The notes: generated from the sequence alone by a model not told the origin. A stretch of DNA of 64,000 bases from Vombatus ursinus (GCF_900497805.2 NW_020954581.1:8871790-8935789), one strand, 5' to 3'. Shown: positions 11,096 through 22,769, counted from the stretch's first letter. Translations and numbers: made by a program.

Positions 11096-11555
11096 TAAAT
11101 CAGTATCATAGAATTTCCAAGGCCGTTTAGTGACACTTTTCCAAGAAAAGTCACTTTAACAAGCATATTGGACAAGTGGTCCTCCAGAACTCTGTTTAAA
11201 TACCTCTAAGTAAAGGGAACCCACCATATCCATTCAGCTTTTAAATAGTTCTAAATGTTAGGGAGTCATTTGTTATCCCAGTTTCCCCTTACGTCATACA
11301 TATTTTTTTCTTTTTGAAATTCTCACCTGTTGCTCCTAATTATGTCCTCTCAGGCAAACAGAGCAAAGCTGATTCTTTTTTTTTTAATGGGTTAGGTCTT
11401 CAGATACTTGGAGATAGCTATCAAGTCCCCAATAAATATTGCCTTCCCTCAGGCTAATCATCCCTAATTCCTTTAAGGGTTCTCATAGCATAAACCTGAA
11501 GCCCTTCTCAATCCTGGTTTTCCTTATCTGGTTGCTCTACTAGATATCAATATCC
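11096..11555 (-). mobile_element. CR1/L3 LINE 3' region, antisense
   Basis: Antisense CR1/L3 landmarks in order: aaagggaacccaccatatcc, tagttctaaatgttaggg, cacctgttgctcctaatta, cttcagatacttggagatag, cctcaggctaatcatccc, atcctggttttccttatctg. Confidence 0.8.
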
Positions 11556-11559
11556 TTTC

Positions 11560-11750
11560 CAAAATCAATCAATAAATATTCTTAAGTGCTTATTATAACC
11601 CAGGTGTTGAACTAAGCCTCAGCTATATAAAGAAAGGGAAAAAAAAAACAAAAACAAAAACAAAAACAAAAAAAAAACAGTCCTTGCCCTTAGTAATCTT
11701 ACATGCTAATGGAGGAGACAGCTGTAAATAGTTAAAAGTTACATACACAA
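11560..11750 (-). mobile_element. L2-tail-headed repeat with internal A/C-rich run
   Basis: Antisense L2-tail order (tcaataaatattcttaagtg, cagtccttgcccttag, atcttacatgctaatgg) split by an (A5C)n-like run at 11640-11681. Confidence 0.65.
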
Positions 11751-11756
11751 ACTTCT

Positions 11757-14015
11757 GGGGGCAGAGTCAAGATGGCAGAGTAGAGAAAGCATTCAGATAA
11801 GCTATTCCAAAATTCCCCTCCAAACAACATTAAAATGATGATTCAAATTGAATTCTGGAATGGCAGAGCCAACAAAATGTCAATGTAAGACATTCTTCCA
11901 CCTCACTGGCTTAGGTAGTAAGAAAGAAAGATTTTGACAAAGGGATAGAAAGTGGCCCAGAACTCATGTGGATAAAATACCAGTGGTGGGACTCCGTGGT
12001 GGCAACAGAAGCAATAGCAGTTTCTGGAGCTCTCAGGGCAGAGATGGCTTGACCCGGCAACTGGTTAGAAAGAAAAATTACGTAGAATCACTGTCCTAGC
12101 ACTGGACTTAGGACCAGATGTTGTCTAGCTGTTTGGAAAATCTTTTGTCTATACCCCTTTTTGGTTCATAGTTCAAGGGCAGAAAGAATAACTTTCAATC
12201 AAGAGTGAGCAGGAACCCTGAGGATCAGTATTGCTTTTGGTCGTAAGGGTTCAAGAAATCTGAGAAATAGTGTTGCTTACCCTGAGGTACAGTATCACTT
12301 CCAGTTCCATGACCTCAGAGACTCTGAGGAACAGTATTATTTCTGGTCCAAAGGGAGCAAGGGCCCTGGAGAGCAGTATCAATTGCAATCCCCTAGTCTG
12401 AACCAAAGTTCAGACTAGGAGAACAGTAACCACACCTCTCCCCAGAACACACCACATTGGAAGTGCCAAAAAACTTCCAAACCCCTGAACGAGCTCTGAA
12501 AACAGCAGTGCAAAAGAAAACTCAAACTTGAGACATTACCCTGAACCCCCACCCCCCACCCATGCAGGAAACAGAGCCCAATTTTAATGAGCAAACACCA
12601 AAAAAATAAACAACCATAAAAAGTTATTGTGATGACAAGGAAGATCAAGACACAAATTCAGAAGAAGACAATAAAGTCAAAACAGTCATAAGCAAAGCTT
12701 CAAAGAAAAAAAAAAACAGTGAATTGGGCACAATCCTAACAAAAATTCCTGGAAAAGTCAATTTTTTTTTAACTCAAAGAGTGGTGAAAGAAAAATTAAG
12801 TAAAGAAATAAGAACAAAGAAAGAAAAATTATAAAAAGATGAGTAACAACTACAAATACTAAAGAAAATAACATTAAAAAAATGATTTGGCCAAATAGAA
12901 AAAGATGTGTAAAAGCTCACTGAAGAAAATAATTTTTCAGAAATTAGAATTTGATCCAATGACTTTATAAAACATCAATAAACAATAAAATAAAGTCAAA
13001 AGAATGAAAATAGGAGAAAATATAAAATATCTCATTAAAAACAACTGCCCTAGAAAATAGATAGAGAAGAGATAATTTGAGAACTATTAGACTTTGGGGC
13101 AGCTAGGTGGTGCAGTGGATAGAGCTCTACTTTGGAGTCAGGAGGACCTGAATTCAAATCCGACCTCAGACAATTAACACTTACTAACTGTGTGACCCTA
13201 GGCAAGTCACTTAACCCTGATCACCTCACAAAAAAAAAAAAAGAAAAAAAAAAAGAATTACTGGACTACCTGAAAGCCATGATCAAAGAAAAAACCTAGA
13301 CTTTATATTTCAAGAAATTATAAAGAAAACTTGCCCAAATATTCTAGACCCAGAGCATAAAAAGCATGCACTAATCACCTCCTGAAAGAGGTCCCAAAAT
13401 GAAAACTGCCAGTAATATTATAATCAAATTCCAGAGCTCCAAGACCAAAGAAAATGCTTCAAGCATCCAGAAAGAAGCCATTCAAATACATGTGATCCAT
13501 AGTCAGGATCACACAAGATTTGGCAGCTACTACATTAAAAGAGCAGAGGGCTTGAAATATGATATTTCAGAAGGCATAAGACATAGGATTACCAACTAAG
13601 AATAACCTACTCAAGAAAACTGAGTATAATCCTTCCAGGGGGAAAAATGGATATTTAATTAAATAGAGGATTTTCAAGCATTTATGATGAAAAGACCAGA
13701 GCTAAATAGAAACTTTGACTTTCAAATACAAGACCCAAGAAAAACATAAAGTAAACATGAAAGAGAAATCATAAGGGACTCAATAAGATTCAACTGTTTA
13801 CCTTTCTATATGTCAAGATGTTACACCTAACTTCTAAGAATTTTATCATTATCAGGGCAGTTAAAAGGAATCTATATTGAAATAGGGCATGGGAGTGCGT
13901 CAGTTATGCTGGCATAATATAAAAAAAATGGAGAGACGAGAAATTGGGATACCCTGGGAGAAGGGGGAAGGGAGAAGAAGAATGGGGAAAAGTTATCTCA
14001 TATAAAAGAGGCACA
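11757..14015 (+). mobile_element. L1 LINE: 5' UTR and ORF1 region (HAL1-like extent)
   Basis: Starts with the L1 5' signature gggggcagagtcaagatggc, so the 5' end appears intact. The A-rich stretch from about 12.8 kb matches marsupial L1 ORF1: after a SINE insertion it continues actacctgaaagccatgatc, then the RNA-binding region (reading KFQSSKTKEN near 13430) and gcatttatgatgaaaagacc. The frame is broken: 13399-13599 is the longest open part, and that part itself seems to shift frame relative to the family. Sequence after ORF1 (agttatctcatataaaagagg) ends near 14015 with no ORF2, as in HAL1-type half-L1 elements or an L1 cut at its 3' side. No product is expected. Confidence 0.8.
13096..13254 (+). 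mobile_element. WSINE1-like tRNA SINE inserted in L1
   Basis: Head ggggcagctaggtggtgcag, box-B-like gaattcaaatccgacc, tgtgtgaccctaggcaag, and a long A-rich tail. Flanks gaactattagact and gaattactggact resemble a slightly decayed target duplication, placing the insertion inside ORF1. Confidence 0.9.
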
Positions 14016-14072
14016 CTTTGTCAAATGCTCTGTTAAAAGCTAGTAGACTCCTTCTACAACATTCTCCTATTC

Positions 14073-14266
14073 CAGTGGTTTCAAACTCAAATAGAAATGA
14101 AGTGAGTAAACTGTATGTAAGGATCACTGTGACTGCATATTGACTTTTAAAAATCACATGTTAATATTATCTGTGTTCTGTTTTGTTTTATTTATTTTGT
14201 TTACTATTTCCTAATTACATTTTAAATCTGGTTCTACCCACATGTGAGCCATTGTGGAGGCTTGTT
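14073..14266 (+). mobile_element. hAT-type non-autonomous DNA transposon
   Basis: Starts cagtggtttcaaactcaaat, then gtaaggatcactgtgactgc, atattgacttttaaaaatc, and catttttaaatctggttct-like sequence. This matches a marsupial hAT family; a second copy is at 37557-37712. The right end is eroded. Confidence 0.7.
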
Positions 14267-14269
14267 TCC

Positions 14270-14795
14270 TAATCTACTACTCTAGTGACCCCTTGTCAAA
14301 AAAAAAATGAGATGAGCCTGGCAAGATTTGCCCTTTATGAAGACCTAAATCCCTTAGTCATTTTTACAGGAGTCTATCATCTTTATCAGAAAGGGGCTGG
14401 AAATATGTTGTAATCCCTATGGAAATATATCAAAAGATTTATCATTTCATTTGTCAAGTATTCCTTTCTCCAAAGCAGATTCCTTTCCTTTTCACACCTT
14501 AGTAAATCAGTCAGTCTTCATGAGGTGCTGTCCCTAAATTAGTTATTATCCATTCATTAAACTTTGGTTTCTGAACTTCTCCACATTTTACTAGGCTGGT
14601 TTTTGGATAATAACATTCTATGTCTGAATCTGAAATTTTCGAGCTTCTTAAGACCTACTAGAATTTGTGCTCCTTTGGCAGAGTCATTATGAATCCCCTT
14701 GCCTTCCACAACCTGACTCCTATTTGTGTTGCCAGGCAGATTTCCTATGAATCATCTGTCACTCTACATTCCCATCAAATGAATGTACTTCTAGA
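14270..14795. other. Unassigned sequence
   Basis: Nothing recognised. Confidence 0.4.
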
Positions 14796-14796
14796 T

Positions 14797-15105
14797 TGCT
14801 GAACTTGACATTCCATCTTCCACATCAGTCCCAGGGGTCTGGAATATATTCTCTCCTAACTTCTAAATTAATTTCCTTCAATGGATTCTACGGCAAGCCT
14901 TTCCTGACCTGCATAGCTCTTCTATCCCTTCCCAAATCACCTTGTATTCACTTGCCTGTTTATATGCTGTATCTCCTAGCAAAATGTAAGCTCCTTGAAA
15001 GCAGAATGTTTTTTTTCCCCATTCATTTAGTGTCTTTATATTTAAATTCCTAACACCTAACATCTCTCTTGCACATGTTACATGCTTGATAAATGATTGT
15101 TGAAT
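14797..15105 (+). mobile_element. L2 LINE 3' UTR
   Basis: Sense L2 order: gacattccatcttccacatc, caagcctttcctgacctgc, accttgtattcacttgc, aaaatgtaagctccttgaaag, and the tail gcttgataaatgattgttg. Confidence 0.85.
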
Positions 15106-15109
15106 GGAA

Positions 15110-15585
15110 TAAAAATAAAACTGTTTTGGCAGAGGAATGTGAAATTTGACAAAGAAAAAGTTTAAAAAATGATTCTATGTAAAAGTCAATACAAGTTACG
15201 GAAAATCTAAGAATGATAAAGGGCAACAGGCCCTACAGTCCATTGTCTATTAAGCATTTCCTCTAAAAATTTTTAAATTTTTTTTATTAGTTAATTAATT
15301 AATTTGATCCAAGCCTGTGTTTTCTACTGTACAGGGAGTTTCCAGTGTGAAAATTCCTTCTGCTGATATGAATTGGCAACTTATACATGACTTGTAGTAT
15401 TTGAATGTTGTTTGGGGCCTGAGACTTCCTTATGTGTCCTTATGTTAGCTAATTTGTTTGTATACGTCATAAGAAGAACTGAAACCTGGGTCTTCCTCCC
15501 CACAGGATCAGATGTCTATTCCCTTATTAGTTCTTAGTTTGTAGCCTGTGTGTGAGGTAACAAAGTTAACTTAGAAACATCAACA
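15110..15585. other. Unassigned sequence
   Basis: AT-rich (notably 15265-15305); nothing recognised. Confidence 0.4.
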
Positions 15586-15586
15586 A

Positions 15587-15732
15587 GTAGGGGCAGCTAG
15601 GTGGTGCAGTGGATAGAGCACTGGCCCTAGATTCAGGAGGACCTGAGTTCAAATCTGGTCTCAGACACAAAATACTTACTAGCTATGTGACCCTAGTCAA
15701 GTCACTTAACCCCATTGCCTAGACAAAAAAAA
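15587..15732 (+). mobile_element. WSINE1-like tRNA SINE with 14-bp target duplication
   Basis: Head ggggcagctaggtggtgcag, gagttcaaatctggtctc, ctatgtgaccctagtcaag, then an A tail. Perfect direct repeats agaaacatcaacaa lie at 15573-15586 and 15733-15746, which proves an L1-type insertion and suggests a fairly young copy. Confidence 0.95.
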
Positions 15733-15749
15733 AGAAACATCAACAACCT

Positions 15750-16050
15750 ATTTCATTTTAAGATCCATTTCTAGAATGAGGTTATAAAGGACTAGGACCC
15801 ATTCCTTCTTGTTGGGGCTATGATTATATGACTTACTTTTCAAGAAAAAAGTAAAAAATGAAAAAAAGTCTGTTAATATTTTGATAACCAGACTGATGTT
15901 GTTTTTCCAAAAGGTTTCATCAGCTATTTTGGCACTGGCAAATGTAGCCCAAATGGAAAAGGAAATTATATGTGAAATATAATTTAGAAGTTAGGAGTCC
16001 TCTAAGTTGACATCACAGAACTTAATGGCTGAAAAAGACTTCTGCAGGGT
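15750..16050. other. Unassigned sequence
   Basis: Nothing recognised. Confidence 0.4.
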
Positions 16051-16054
16051 GTAC

Positions 16055-16235
16055 TGTGTGGAATGATCATGGTATTTGGAGTGAAAGACCTTGAATTTAA
16101 ATCCTGAATCTGCTCTATTGTAATAGTATCACCAGCCAAGTCACATAAAATTCTGAGCCTCAGTTTCTCCATCTGTAAAATAAGCGGTATGGTTTTTTGA
16201 GGTCCCCTATAGCTCTAAATCCTATAATGCAATGA
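16055..16235 (+). mobile_element. MIR-type SINE
   Basis: Order: gtgtggaatgatcatgg, gaatttaaatcctgaatctg, gagcctcagtttctccatc, ggtcccctatagctctaaat. Confidence 0.65.
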
Positions 16236-16254
16236 TAAACCTATGATCAGAAAA

Positions 16255-16520
16255 TCAGGAAGTCTATTCCCTGCCTGAAGTATAATCTCGCCCACAATTA
16301 CTCTGAGAAGTGGCTTTCTTTGAAGACATCCAGTGATGGGAAATGCCTTGCCCCCTGAAGTATCCCATTCCACTTTTGGACATCTGATCCAATGCTTGCA
16401 TTTTATAGATGAAGAAAAGGAGGAGAAATGATTTGGTCATGCTTATCCAGGTTGATAATGACAGAACCAGGACTAGTCTACAGAATTCTCATAATTCTCA
16501 TTCAATAACTTTTTCCATTA
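16255..16520 (-). mobile_element. CR1/L3 fragment joined to MIR-like SINE fragment
   Basis: About 16300-16385 reads as antisense CR1/L3 (gaagacatccagtgatggg, tcccattccacttttgg). About 16390-16520 reads as antisense MIR-like (cattttatagatgaagaaaa, gacagaaccaggactagtc). Confidence 0.55.
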
Positions 16521-16524
16521 TAAT

Positions 16525-18090
16525 TGTCCAAAGGCAGATCTTTTTTTTTCTTTTCTTTGAGATTCTTGCTTCCGAATTTGTGACTTGAAACAGCTGACTT
16601 AAAGCAGAATTTGAATACAATGTGTTACTTCCCTTACCTGCTTTATTCCCTGCAAAAGTCACTTTAAAGTGAAGATGTATAAATGAAATTGAGTCATGGT
16701 TATTTACAATTTAAACAAGATCTTATCTGAAGAACTCCATAATATTTATATTTAGATAAAGAATTCTTGCCAGTCTATAATTACAGGGAGGAAAAAAAAA
16801 TACATCTGAGCCTGGTAACATTAACTCCATCTCTTCAGATGGAAAGCTAAGGTACCTCCCAGGTATAAGTGCATCTTCAAGAGTATGGGAAGGAACAGAG
16901 TGGTGGGATAAACATTGATTTGTGAGGTCCAAAAATCAAGTAAAATATTTTAGAAGTATGAAATATAGTACAAAAACCCTCTGTCAAGTTTTCTGGAAAG
17001 GGTACATGCTGGGATTATATGAAAATCTAACTAAGAAAAGCTGGGCCCAGTATGGGGAAATTGGGAGGACAAGCTGAAAAATCTAAATCAAAACAACCAA
17101 TAAACCAGATGGCTCAGAGGGGAATTTAATTGCTGTGTATAAAATCTAATATGGTACAGGCACAGTCAAGCCAGGTGACTTTTTTCTGTTAAACATGGAT
17201 ATTGTAGCCCGCAGAACACCCGTAAACAGACATTTCAGATATACTCAGAATTCTCATTTAGCCTTATTTATTTTATACTATCTCAATACTGTTTCCTTTG
17301 TCTCCTATGCTCTCACTATCACCTCCAGGTATCTCTGTCCTGCAGCCCTCCCTATAACATCTGACGATGCTTCCCTCATGCCTCCCATGACTCTTTCACC
17401 TTTAATGATTCCTCCATCTCTCCATGACCATCAGAATCATCTCTAACTAGCTCCCCATCTCCACTTTACTAGATTTCTTCTTCCTCCAATTCCCCAGTAA
17501 AAGAAGTCGGATAAATATTAAGACAACTGATTCTTGTTTTTAAGGAAGACTTGATTAGTACCCTGGAAGGAACAGGAAAATAGAAAACAGAAATAAGTTT
17601 TAATTTAGCTATTGTTTCAAACCCAAATTTCTTCGGCTATTAAATTCCATTATATTCACATATAATTTGGCTTATTTTTGATGACAGCTTAGGAACTGAG
17701 TAAGAACTTCTCATAAAAGAGAAAATAAAGAAGATAGATCTCGTAAATAACATAGCACCTTTATTTAGATTCTATTAAATATAACGTGTGTGTCTGTGTG
17801 CATGTGTGTGTTTTAATGAAGACATTAAAGGAGGTATGACTTTGATTCTGACATTGTAGATTTGGTTATCTAATAACAAGACTGCCAAGGAAAAAGGAGT
17901 AAAGAGGATAAACATAGAAGACAGATGCATGCTGTTAAGATACAAGCATGTTACAAATTTTATATATAACATGCATGTGATGTTACATACACATATCATA
18001 TATATGAACATGCATATATATTATATATGTAGATTGTGTGAATATATATTTGTGTGTAGAATACTATACATAATTATATGGAAGTGAGCA
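16525..18090. other. Unassigned sequence
   Basis: No repeat named with confidence. It holds a perfect 14-bp palindrome at 16659-16672, a C/T-rich stretch (about 17290-17490) and AT/TG-rich sequence at 17790-18060. Confidence 0.4.
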
Positions 18091-18094
18091 ATTA

Positions 18095-18445
18095 TTAATT
18101 ACCAACTGTGTACTAGGCCCTATATTAAGCTATGGAAATAAAAATATGGAGAAGGAAATAATTGCTACTTTCAAGATGTTTACATTATCTGCAGTGGTAT
18201 ATAGACAGTGGAAACCCACACTGATGAATGAAAGCATTCTTGAAGTGTTTAAATAATTTTGGTAGCACTGATGGATTTGTGCTAAGCATGCAAACTTCAA
18301 CTCAATTCAATTCAGCAAACATTTACTCTGTCCCAGGAACGGGATTTGCTGTATCCCAGGAACTATGTGAAGAACTGGTGATACAAAGACAAAAATGAAA
18401 GTCTCTGTGTTCAATAAGTTCCCATGACACCAGGAAGGAGGAAAT
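18095..18445 (-). mobile_element. Two L2-tail-headed repeat fragments
   Basis: First, about 18095-18200: aattaccaactgtgtactagg, ctttcaagatgtttacatt. Second, about 18300-18445: cagcaaacatttactctgtc, gaactggtgatacaaag, tcaataagttcccatgac. Confidence 0.55.
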
Positions 18446-18449
18446 GTGC

Positions 18450-18985
18450 TGTATAAACAACAAATGAGTACTTGTGAAATACATAGCAATTTTTATATGA
18501 TTTTATTGATATTCCTATTTTAATCACATTTTTTTTTCTGAATAGGTCTCTCCCCCTCTTACACAACCAATTATATTGAAAGAGATTAGAAAGAAAAAAA
18601 AACTTCAGGAAAATTGGCCAACATATCAAGTGTTTAGTGATGTGTACTACATTCCACAGACATAGTTCTTTGTCTTTGTAGAGAATGGAGGAATGTGATA
18701 TGCAATTTCTCCACTCATCCTCATGATGAAGACTGATTATCCACTTTCACTTTTTCTTTCCATTTACATTGTGGTTGTTCCTGGTCTGCTCCATACCATG
18801 CACCCTCAACTCTGATCGTGATCTCTGCCACTACTCACCAGTAGCCAGGACTCTGCCTCTAAGCCCCTTGACTACGATAGTCAAATTTCACCTTATCTTT
18901 TGGGGGGGCCCAGGGGATGGTGGTAGAAATCTCCATTTTTTACCCCTTACTACTGCTTTTCAGCTACCCTTATGTATCATATTCC
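18450..18985. other. Unassigned sequence
   Basis: Nothing recognised. Confidence 0.4.
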
Positions 18986-18992
18986 CTTAGAA

Positions 18993-19150
18993 CAGGGGGT
19001 CTTAACTTGAGGTCTTTAAACATTTTTTTTCTTTTAATTTCATTGACTCAATATAATTGGTTTCCTTTTATAATCACATGAATTTTATTATATGCATTTA
19101 TAAACATTATAAGGAGAAAAGGCCTATGAGCCTTACAAGGCTGCAAAAGT
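18993..19150 (+). mobile_element. hAT-type DNA transposon, left part
   Basis: Starts cagggggtcttaacttgagg, then ctcaatataattggtttcc, tgaattttattatatgcat, aggcctatgagccttac. The same family is at 31146-31325 in the opposite orientation. The right end is lost at the adjoining microsatellite. Confidence 0.7.
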
Positions 19151-19151
19151 T

Positions 19152-19172
19152 ATCATCATCATCATCATCATC

Positions 19173-19214
<42 letters not shown>
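19152..19214. repeat. (ATC)n followed by (CA)n microsatellite
   Basis: ATC/TCA units at 19152-19173 pass directly into pure CA to 19214. Confidence 0.95.
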
Positions 19215-19218
<4 letters not shown>

Positions 19219-19317
19219 CCCTTTCCCAGTAGAATACATGCAAGCAAAACAATCCTTCAGGGAAAGAACTGGTCTTGCTTGCATATATTTCTATCCCCAA
19301 GTCTCAGCACAATGATA

Positions 19318-19389
19318 TCCATCCATCCATCTATCTACCTATCTATCTACTTATCTATCTATCTGTCTGTCTGTCTGTCTATCTATCTT
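19318..19389. repeat. (ATCC/ATCT/GTCT)n compound tetranucleotide repeat
   Basis: Successive ATCC, CTAT and CTGT blocks. All long open frames here (for example 19057-19521) are produced by this repeat and the CA tract. Confidence 0.95.
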
Positions 19390-19439
19390 GTTTTCTTAGT
19401 TCTCCTTACTTCAGTCTATATCCATTTATATGTCTTCTC

Positions 19440-19560
19440 ATGCTTTTCTCACTTCTCTGTATTTGTCATTTGGTCTGATGTACTAATATTCCGTTACATT
19501 TTTGTACCAAAATTTGTTTAGCCATCGTTCAATCAATAGATTTCTATTTAGTACAAAATA
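19440..19560 (-). mobile_element. L1 LINE ORF2 3' fragment
   Basis: Antisense of the L1 ORF2 C-terminal stretch: actaatattccgttacattt, taccaaaatttgtttagcc. Compare the sense copy at 47.1-47.3 kb (tggttgaacaagttgtggta). Confidence 0.65.
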
Positions 19561-19564
19561 TTTG

Positions 19565-20070
19565 CCCATAGCTGACAACTGGAGGAATGAGGAGCAAGCT
19601 TCATTAGAATGGGATGTTTTGTCATCTTTTCCTTCTCCCTCCACCTTGTGGCCCTCAACACACATTCATAATCTGGCTGTTTGTCATGTACATATTGTAC
19701 ATCTGGAACACAACATTTTTATCAGTGTAAGCCAAACAGGCTTTATGGAAAGGCATCCGGCTTGGGGGCTTGGTTTCCTTAGTATCATGTCCTCTCAGAC
19801 TGAGTTCTCCCACTTAAGCTTTAGCTGTCCATTCATATCCATCTCAAAATAATTTCCTGCTAAGCAGTGGTTTGTGAAATGACTACATCACTCTAGAAGT
19901 CTTAAGTAGATAAAAACTATCTGCAGGCATTTTTCCTCTTTTGTTCTGAATTCTGTAAAAGTTTCCAGAGCATGTAAGGACTAATAACATTTATGACATT
20001 TTTTTTCCAGTAGAAAAAAATGCAGATGATTTGCAGTCTTTCCCATGGAAGGTATACCACAAGTATTTGC
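19565..20070. other. Unassigned sequence
   Basis: Nothing recognised. Confidence 0.4.
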
Positions 20071-20074
20071 ATTT

Positions 20075-20340
20075 GTGTATTCATATGCATATAAAGACAT
20101 ATATAATGTACAAATATATGTGTATGTGTACATATATCTATATGTAATTATATGCAAACATAGATTTCTCAATACAGATGTATGTTTACATATGTACACA
20201 CATGCATATGCATTGCATTGCATACATATATGCACACACATACTCATATGTATATTATGGGTATTGTGTAGGTATCNNNNNNNNNNTGTGTGTGCATGTG
20301 TGTATATTGTTTGTGTATATAGGTACATGCACATGTAAAT
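20075..20340. repeat. TA/TG/CA-rich low-complexity tract containing an assembly gap
   Basis: Irregular tatatg, tgtaca and cacaca units on both sides of a run of ten N at 20277-20286. Ten is a placeholder-like length, so the true size of the missing microsatellite is unknown. Confidence 0.9.
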
Positions 20341-20429
20341 ATTGGGGGCATATTTCTGACTTCCAGTTTACCACTTTTTGAGAGAGATTATATGCTATTC
20401 CTAGGATGACTTAAAATTGATGCCCAGAG

Positions 20430-21015
20430 TTAAATACTGTGAGTTGGAAGGAACCTCAAAGACCATGGAGTCTAACCCCTAGTTGACCAAGACCACCTGA
20501 ATGGCTACCTTCCACAGTAGCCTAGAATTCCCTAGAATGCAATGGCAGACAGTGTTTGGTGTGAGGGCAAGAACACTGACCTTGGAGTCCAAAGACCTGG
20601 TTTTGAATTCTGGTGCTGGCACTTCTTGCGTGGCTTTGGGCTCTTTAAGCCTCCATTTGTAAAATGAGAGAGTTGGACTGGATGATTTATATGGTTTCCA
20701 CCAGATCTAAGTCTGTCATTGATGGGAAGCCTACTGGCTTTAAGGTCAAGAGACCTGGGTGGGAATCCGACCTCTGCTAGTCAGTTCTGACCTCCTCAAG
20801 GTCAAGGTTAAGATTTTGCTTTCTTTTTGTCTTCCAGGCTTAGTACAGTGCCTAGCATACAGTCAAGGTTTCATAAATGTGTATCAACTGGCTGACTGAC
20901 CACCTGTGTGACTTCAGGCAAGGCACTCTTCGGCTTCAGTTCCTCCTCTGTGAAAGGAGGCCATTTGTCTAGACGTCTTCCAAGGTTTTTTTCCAGATCT
21001 AAATCTATGATTCTG
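20430..21015 (+). mobile_element. Cluster of MIR-type SINE pieces with an L2 tail inserted
   Basis: A MIR-type SINE lies at about 20540-20715 (accttggagtccaaagacc, cctccatttgtaaaatgag). A second starts about 20720 (gtcaagagacctgggtggg) and resumes at about 20885 (acctgtgtgacttcaggcaag). Between them 20800-20884 is an L2 tail (cttagtacagtgcctagcat). About 20430-20530 is a weaker CR1/MIR-like antisense fragment. Confidence 0.6.
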
Positions 21016-21221
21016 TGATCTTGCTGTAGAATCCAAAGGCATTGGCTAGACCTGGCATCTTTATAATTTATCATTGCTAATTATTGATTACTTTGAGGGC
21101 CATAGCCTGTCTAGGTAGGTATAAATGGAACGCTAAGATCAGCAATGAATGATTAATTTTATTCCCCCTGGTCTTTTCATGGATTTAGGTCTAGGTCTCT
21201 TAGGAAAAAGCAAAATCATAA

Positions 21222-21485
21222 TCAAGATAGATAGCATTTATATAGTGCTTTAAGATTTCCAAAGTTCATTGCAACTGTTATCTTTAATCCTCACAATCCT
21301 ATATTTAATCCTCATAACAAACCTATGAGGTAGGTGCTATTATTGTTCTCATCATACAGATGAAGAAACTGAGGCACACAGAAGTTGGCTGACTTGTTCA
21401 GTCATAGACCTAGTTGTCTGAGGCCAGATTTGAACTCAGGACTTCCTCACTCTTGGTCCAGTAGTCTGATTATCATACCATCTAG
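21222..21485 (-). mobile_element. MIR3-like SINE
   Basis: Antisense order: agcatttatatagtgcttta, aacctatgaggtaggtgc, gatgaagaaactgaggcac, gaggccagatttgaactc. An internal partial duplication (tttaatcctcacaatcct and tttaatcctcataac) widens it. Confidence 0.8.
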
Positions 21486-21689
21486 TTTTGTAAATTGTTT
21501 TAGTTTCCCCTATCTCCATTTCCATGATAAGCCAAGGGAAAAGGAACATGGCATGCTCAACATTTTTCACTCTATACACTTTTGGGGAAAGTTCATACCA
21601 TAGGCCTGGAATGGCCTATAATTATGCCAAGAGTTACAGGCTGTAAGTTAATATGAACCTGAAAAGTCATATATTCCACTCCAGTTAGA

Positions 21690-21955
21690 GGTAAGCAAGT
21701 AGGTGACTCATTAAATAGAGTACTGGGCCTGAAGTCAGAAAGAACTGAGTTCAAAATCCAGCCTCAGACACTTAGTAGCTGTATTATCCTGGGCAGGTCA
21801 CTTAAGTAGTCTGTCTCAGTTTCCTCAACTGTAAAATGCAGATAATAATAGAACATATCTCTCAAGAATGTTGTAAGGATCAAATGAGATAATATTTATA
21901 AAGCACTTAGCACAGAGCCTGTCACATAGAAGCCAATAAATCAATGTTTGTTTCT
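21690..21955 (+). mobile_element. MIR/Ther-type CORE-SINE, near full length
   Basis: Complete order from tRNA-like head (tgagttcaaaatccagcctc) through CORE (ctcagtttcctcaactg, gataataatagaacatatc, gatcaaatgagataatattt) to the L2-like tail (aaagcacttagcacagagcc, ccaataaatcaatg). Confidence 0.85.
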
Positions 21956-21956
21956 T

Positions 21957-22145
21957 TCCTGCCCTATTTAAACAGTAATATATTCCATATCATCTCATAA
22001 AAGTGGTCATCCAGAATTTGCATAGTGATGCCCAATAAAGGAAAACCCACTACCTCCCACTCTTTTCCCAGGCAGCCAATTTCACTGTTGGACAGTTTAA
22101 ATGTCTCGTGAGTAGGATACACAATGCAGTCTACAATGTCCCTGG
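21957..22145 (-). mobile_element. CR1/L3 fragment
   Basis: Antisense order: agtggtcatccagaatttg, ggaaaacccactacctccc, cagccaatttcactgttgg. Confidence 0.55.
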
Positions 22146-22434
22146 ACAGACAAAACACATACCTGTATAATGATTATAGAACAATGCAAGGGGAGTTACA
22201 GTGACCCAATGTCAAAATGTTTGATACAGACAGATGCTGCTGGAGGTTAGGGATGGAAGAGATGAATATGACTTGGAAGTTTAAAATAAGTTCTGCAATT
22301 CTTTAAAATTTGAATATGTTATTTTGACATTGTATAAATGCAGCCAAATGTCTGTAGTTCTTAATAGGGCTTGCCTGTCTTATATCTCAGATTCCTACCT
22401 GAAAATAGTCTCTCCAGAATCTAAGTTCCTGATC

Positions 22435-22438
<4 letters not shown>

Positions 22439-22501
<63 letters not shown>
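22439..22501. repeat. (CT)n microsatellite
   Basis: About 31 uninterrupted CT units. Confidence 0.98.
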
Positions 22502-22507
<6 letters not shown>

Positions 22508-22769
22508 CTCAATAATAGCATTCCAGGCCTTTAGAGATCCTTATCAAATTATTGTTTTTTTTTTCCTTCTAGTTTTGCATCATCTTTTCTGTTTTTCAGG
22601 TGTGTATATTTCTAAAGATGGAGGACATAGAATCATAAACAGGCAAATCGACAATTTTTTAAAATGGATGTCTTTTTCATTTTCTTTTTTTAGACAAATC
22701 TCCCTAAGCTGTGAAAGTGACATCATGGTCATTTTCTAAAACTTATTACCCAGATTACTATTAATAATA

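Noticed and set aside
15587-15732. Possible tRNA gene from box A and box B-like words
   Set aside because: It is a tRNA-derived SINE with an A tail and a 14-bp target duplication; no intact cloverleaf.
19057-19521. 154-codon open frame, the longest on either strand
   Set aside because: It runs through (ATC)n, (CA)n and (CTAT)n microsatellites, so its length comes from low-complexity DNA. No homology is visible.
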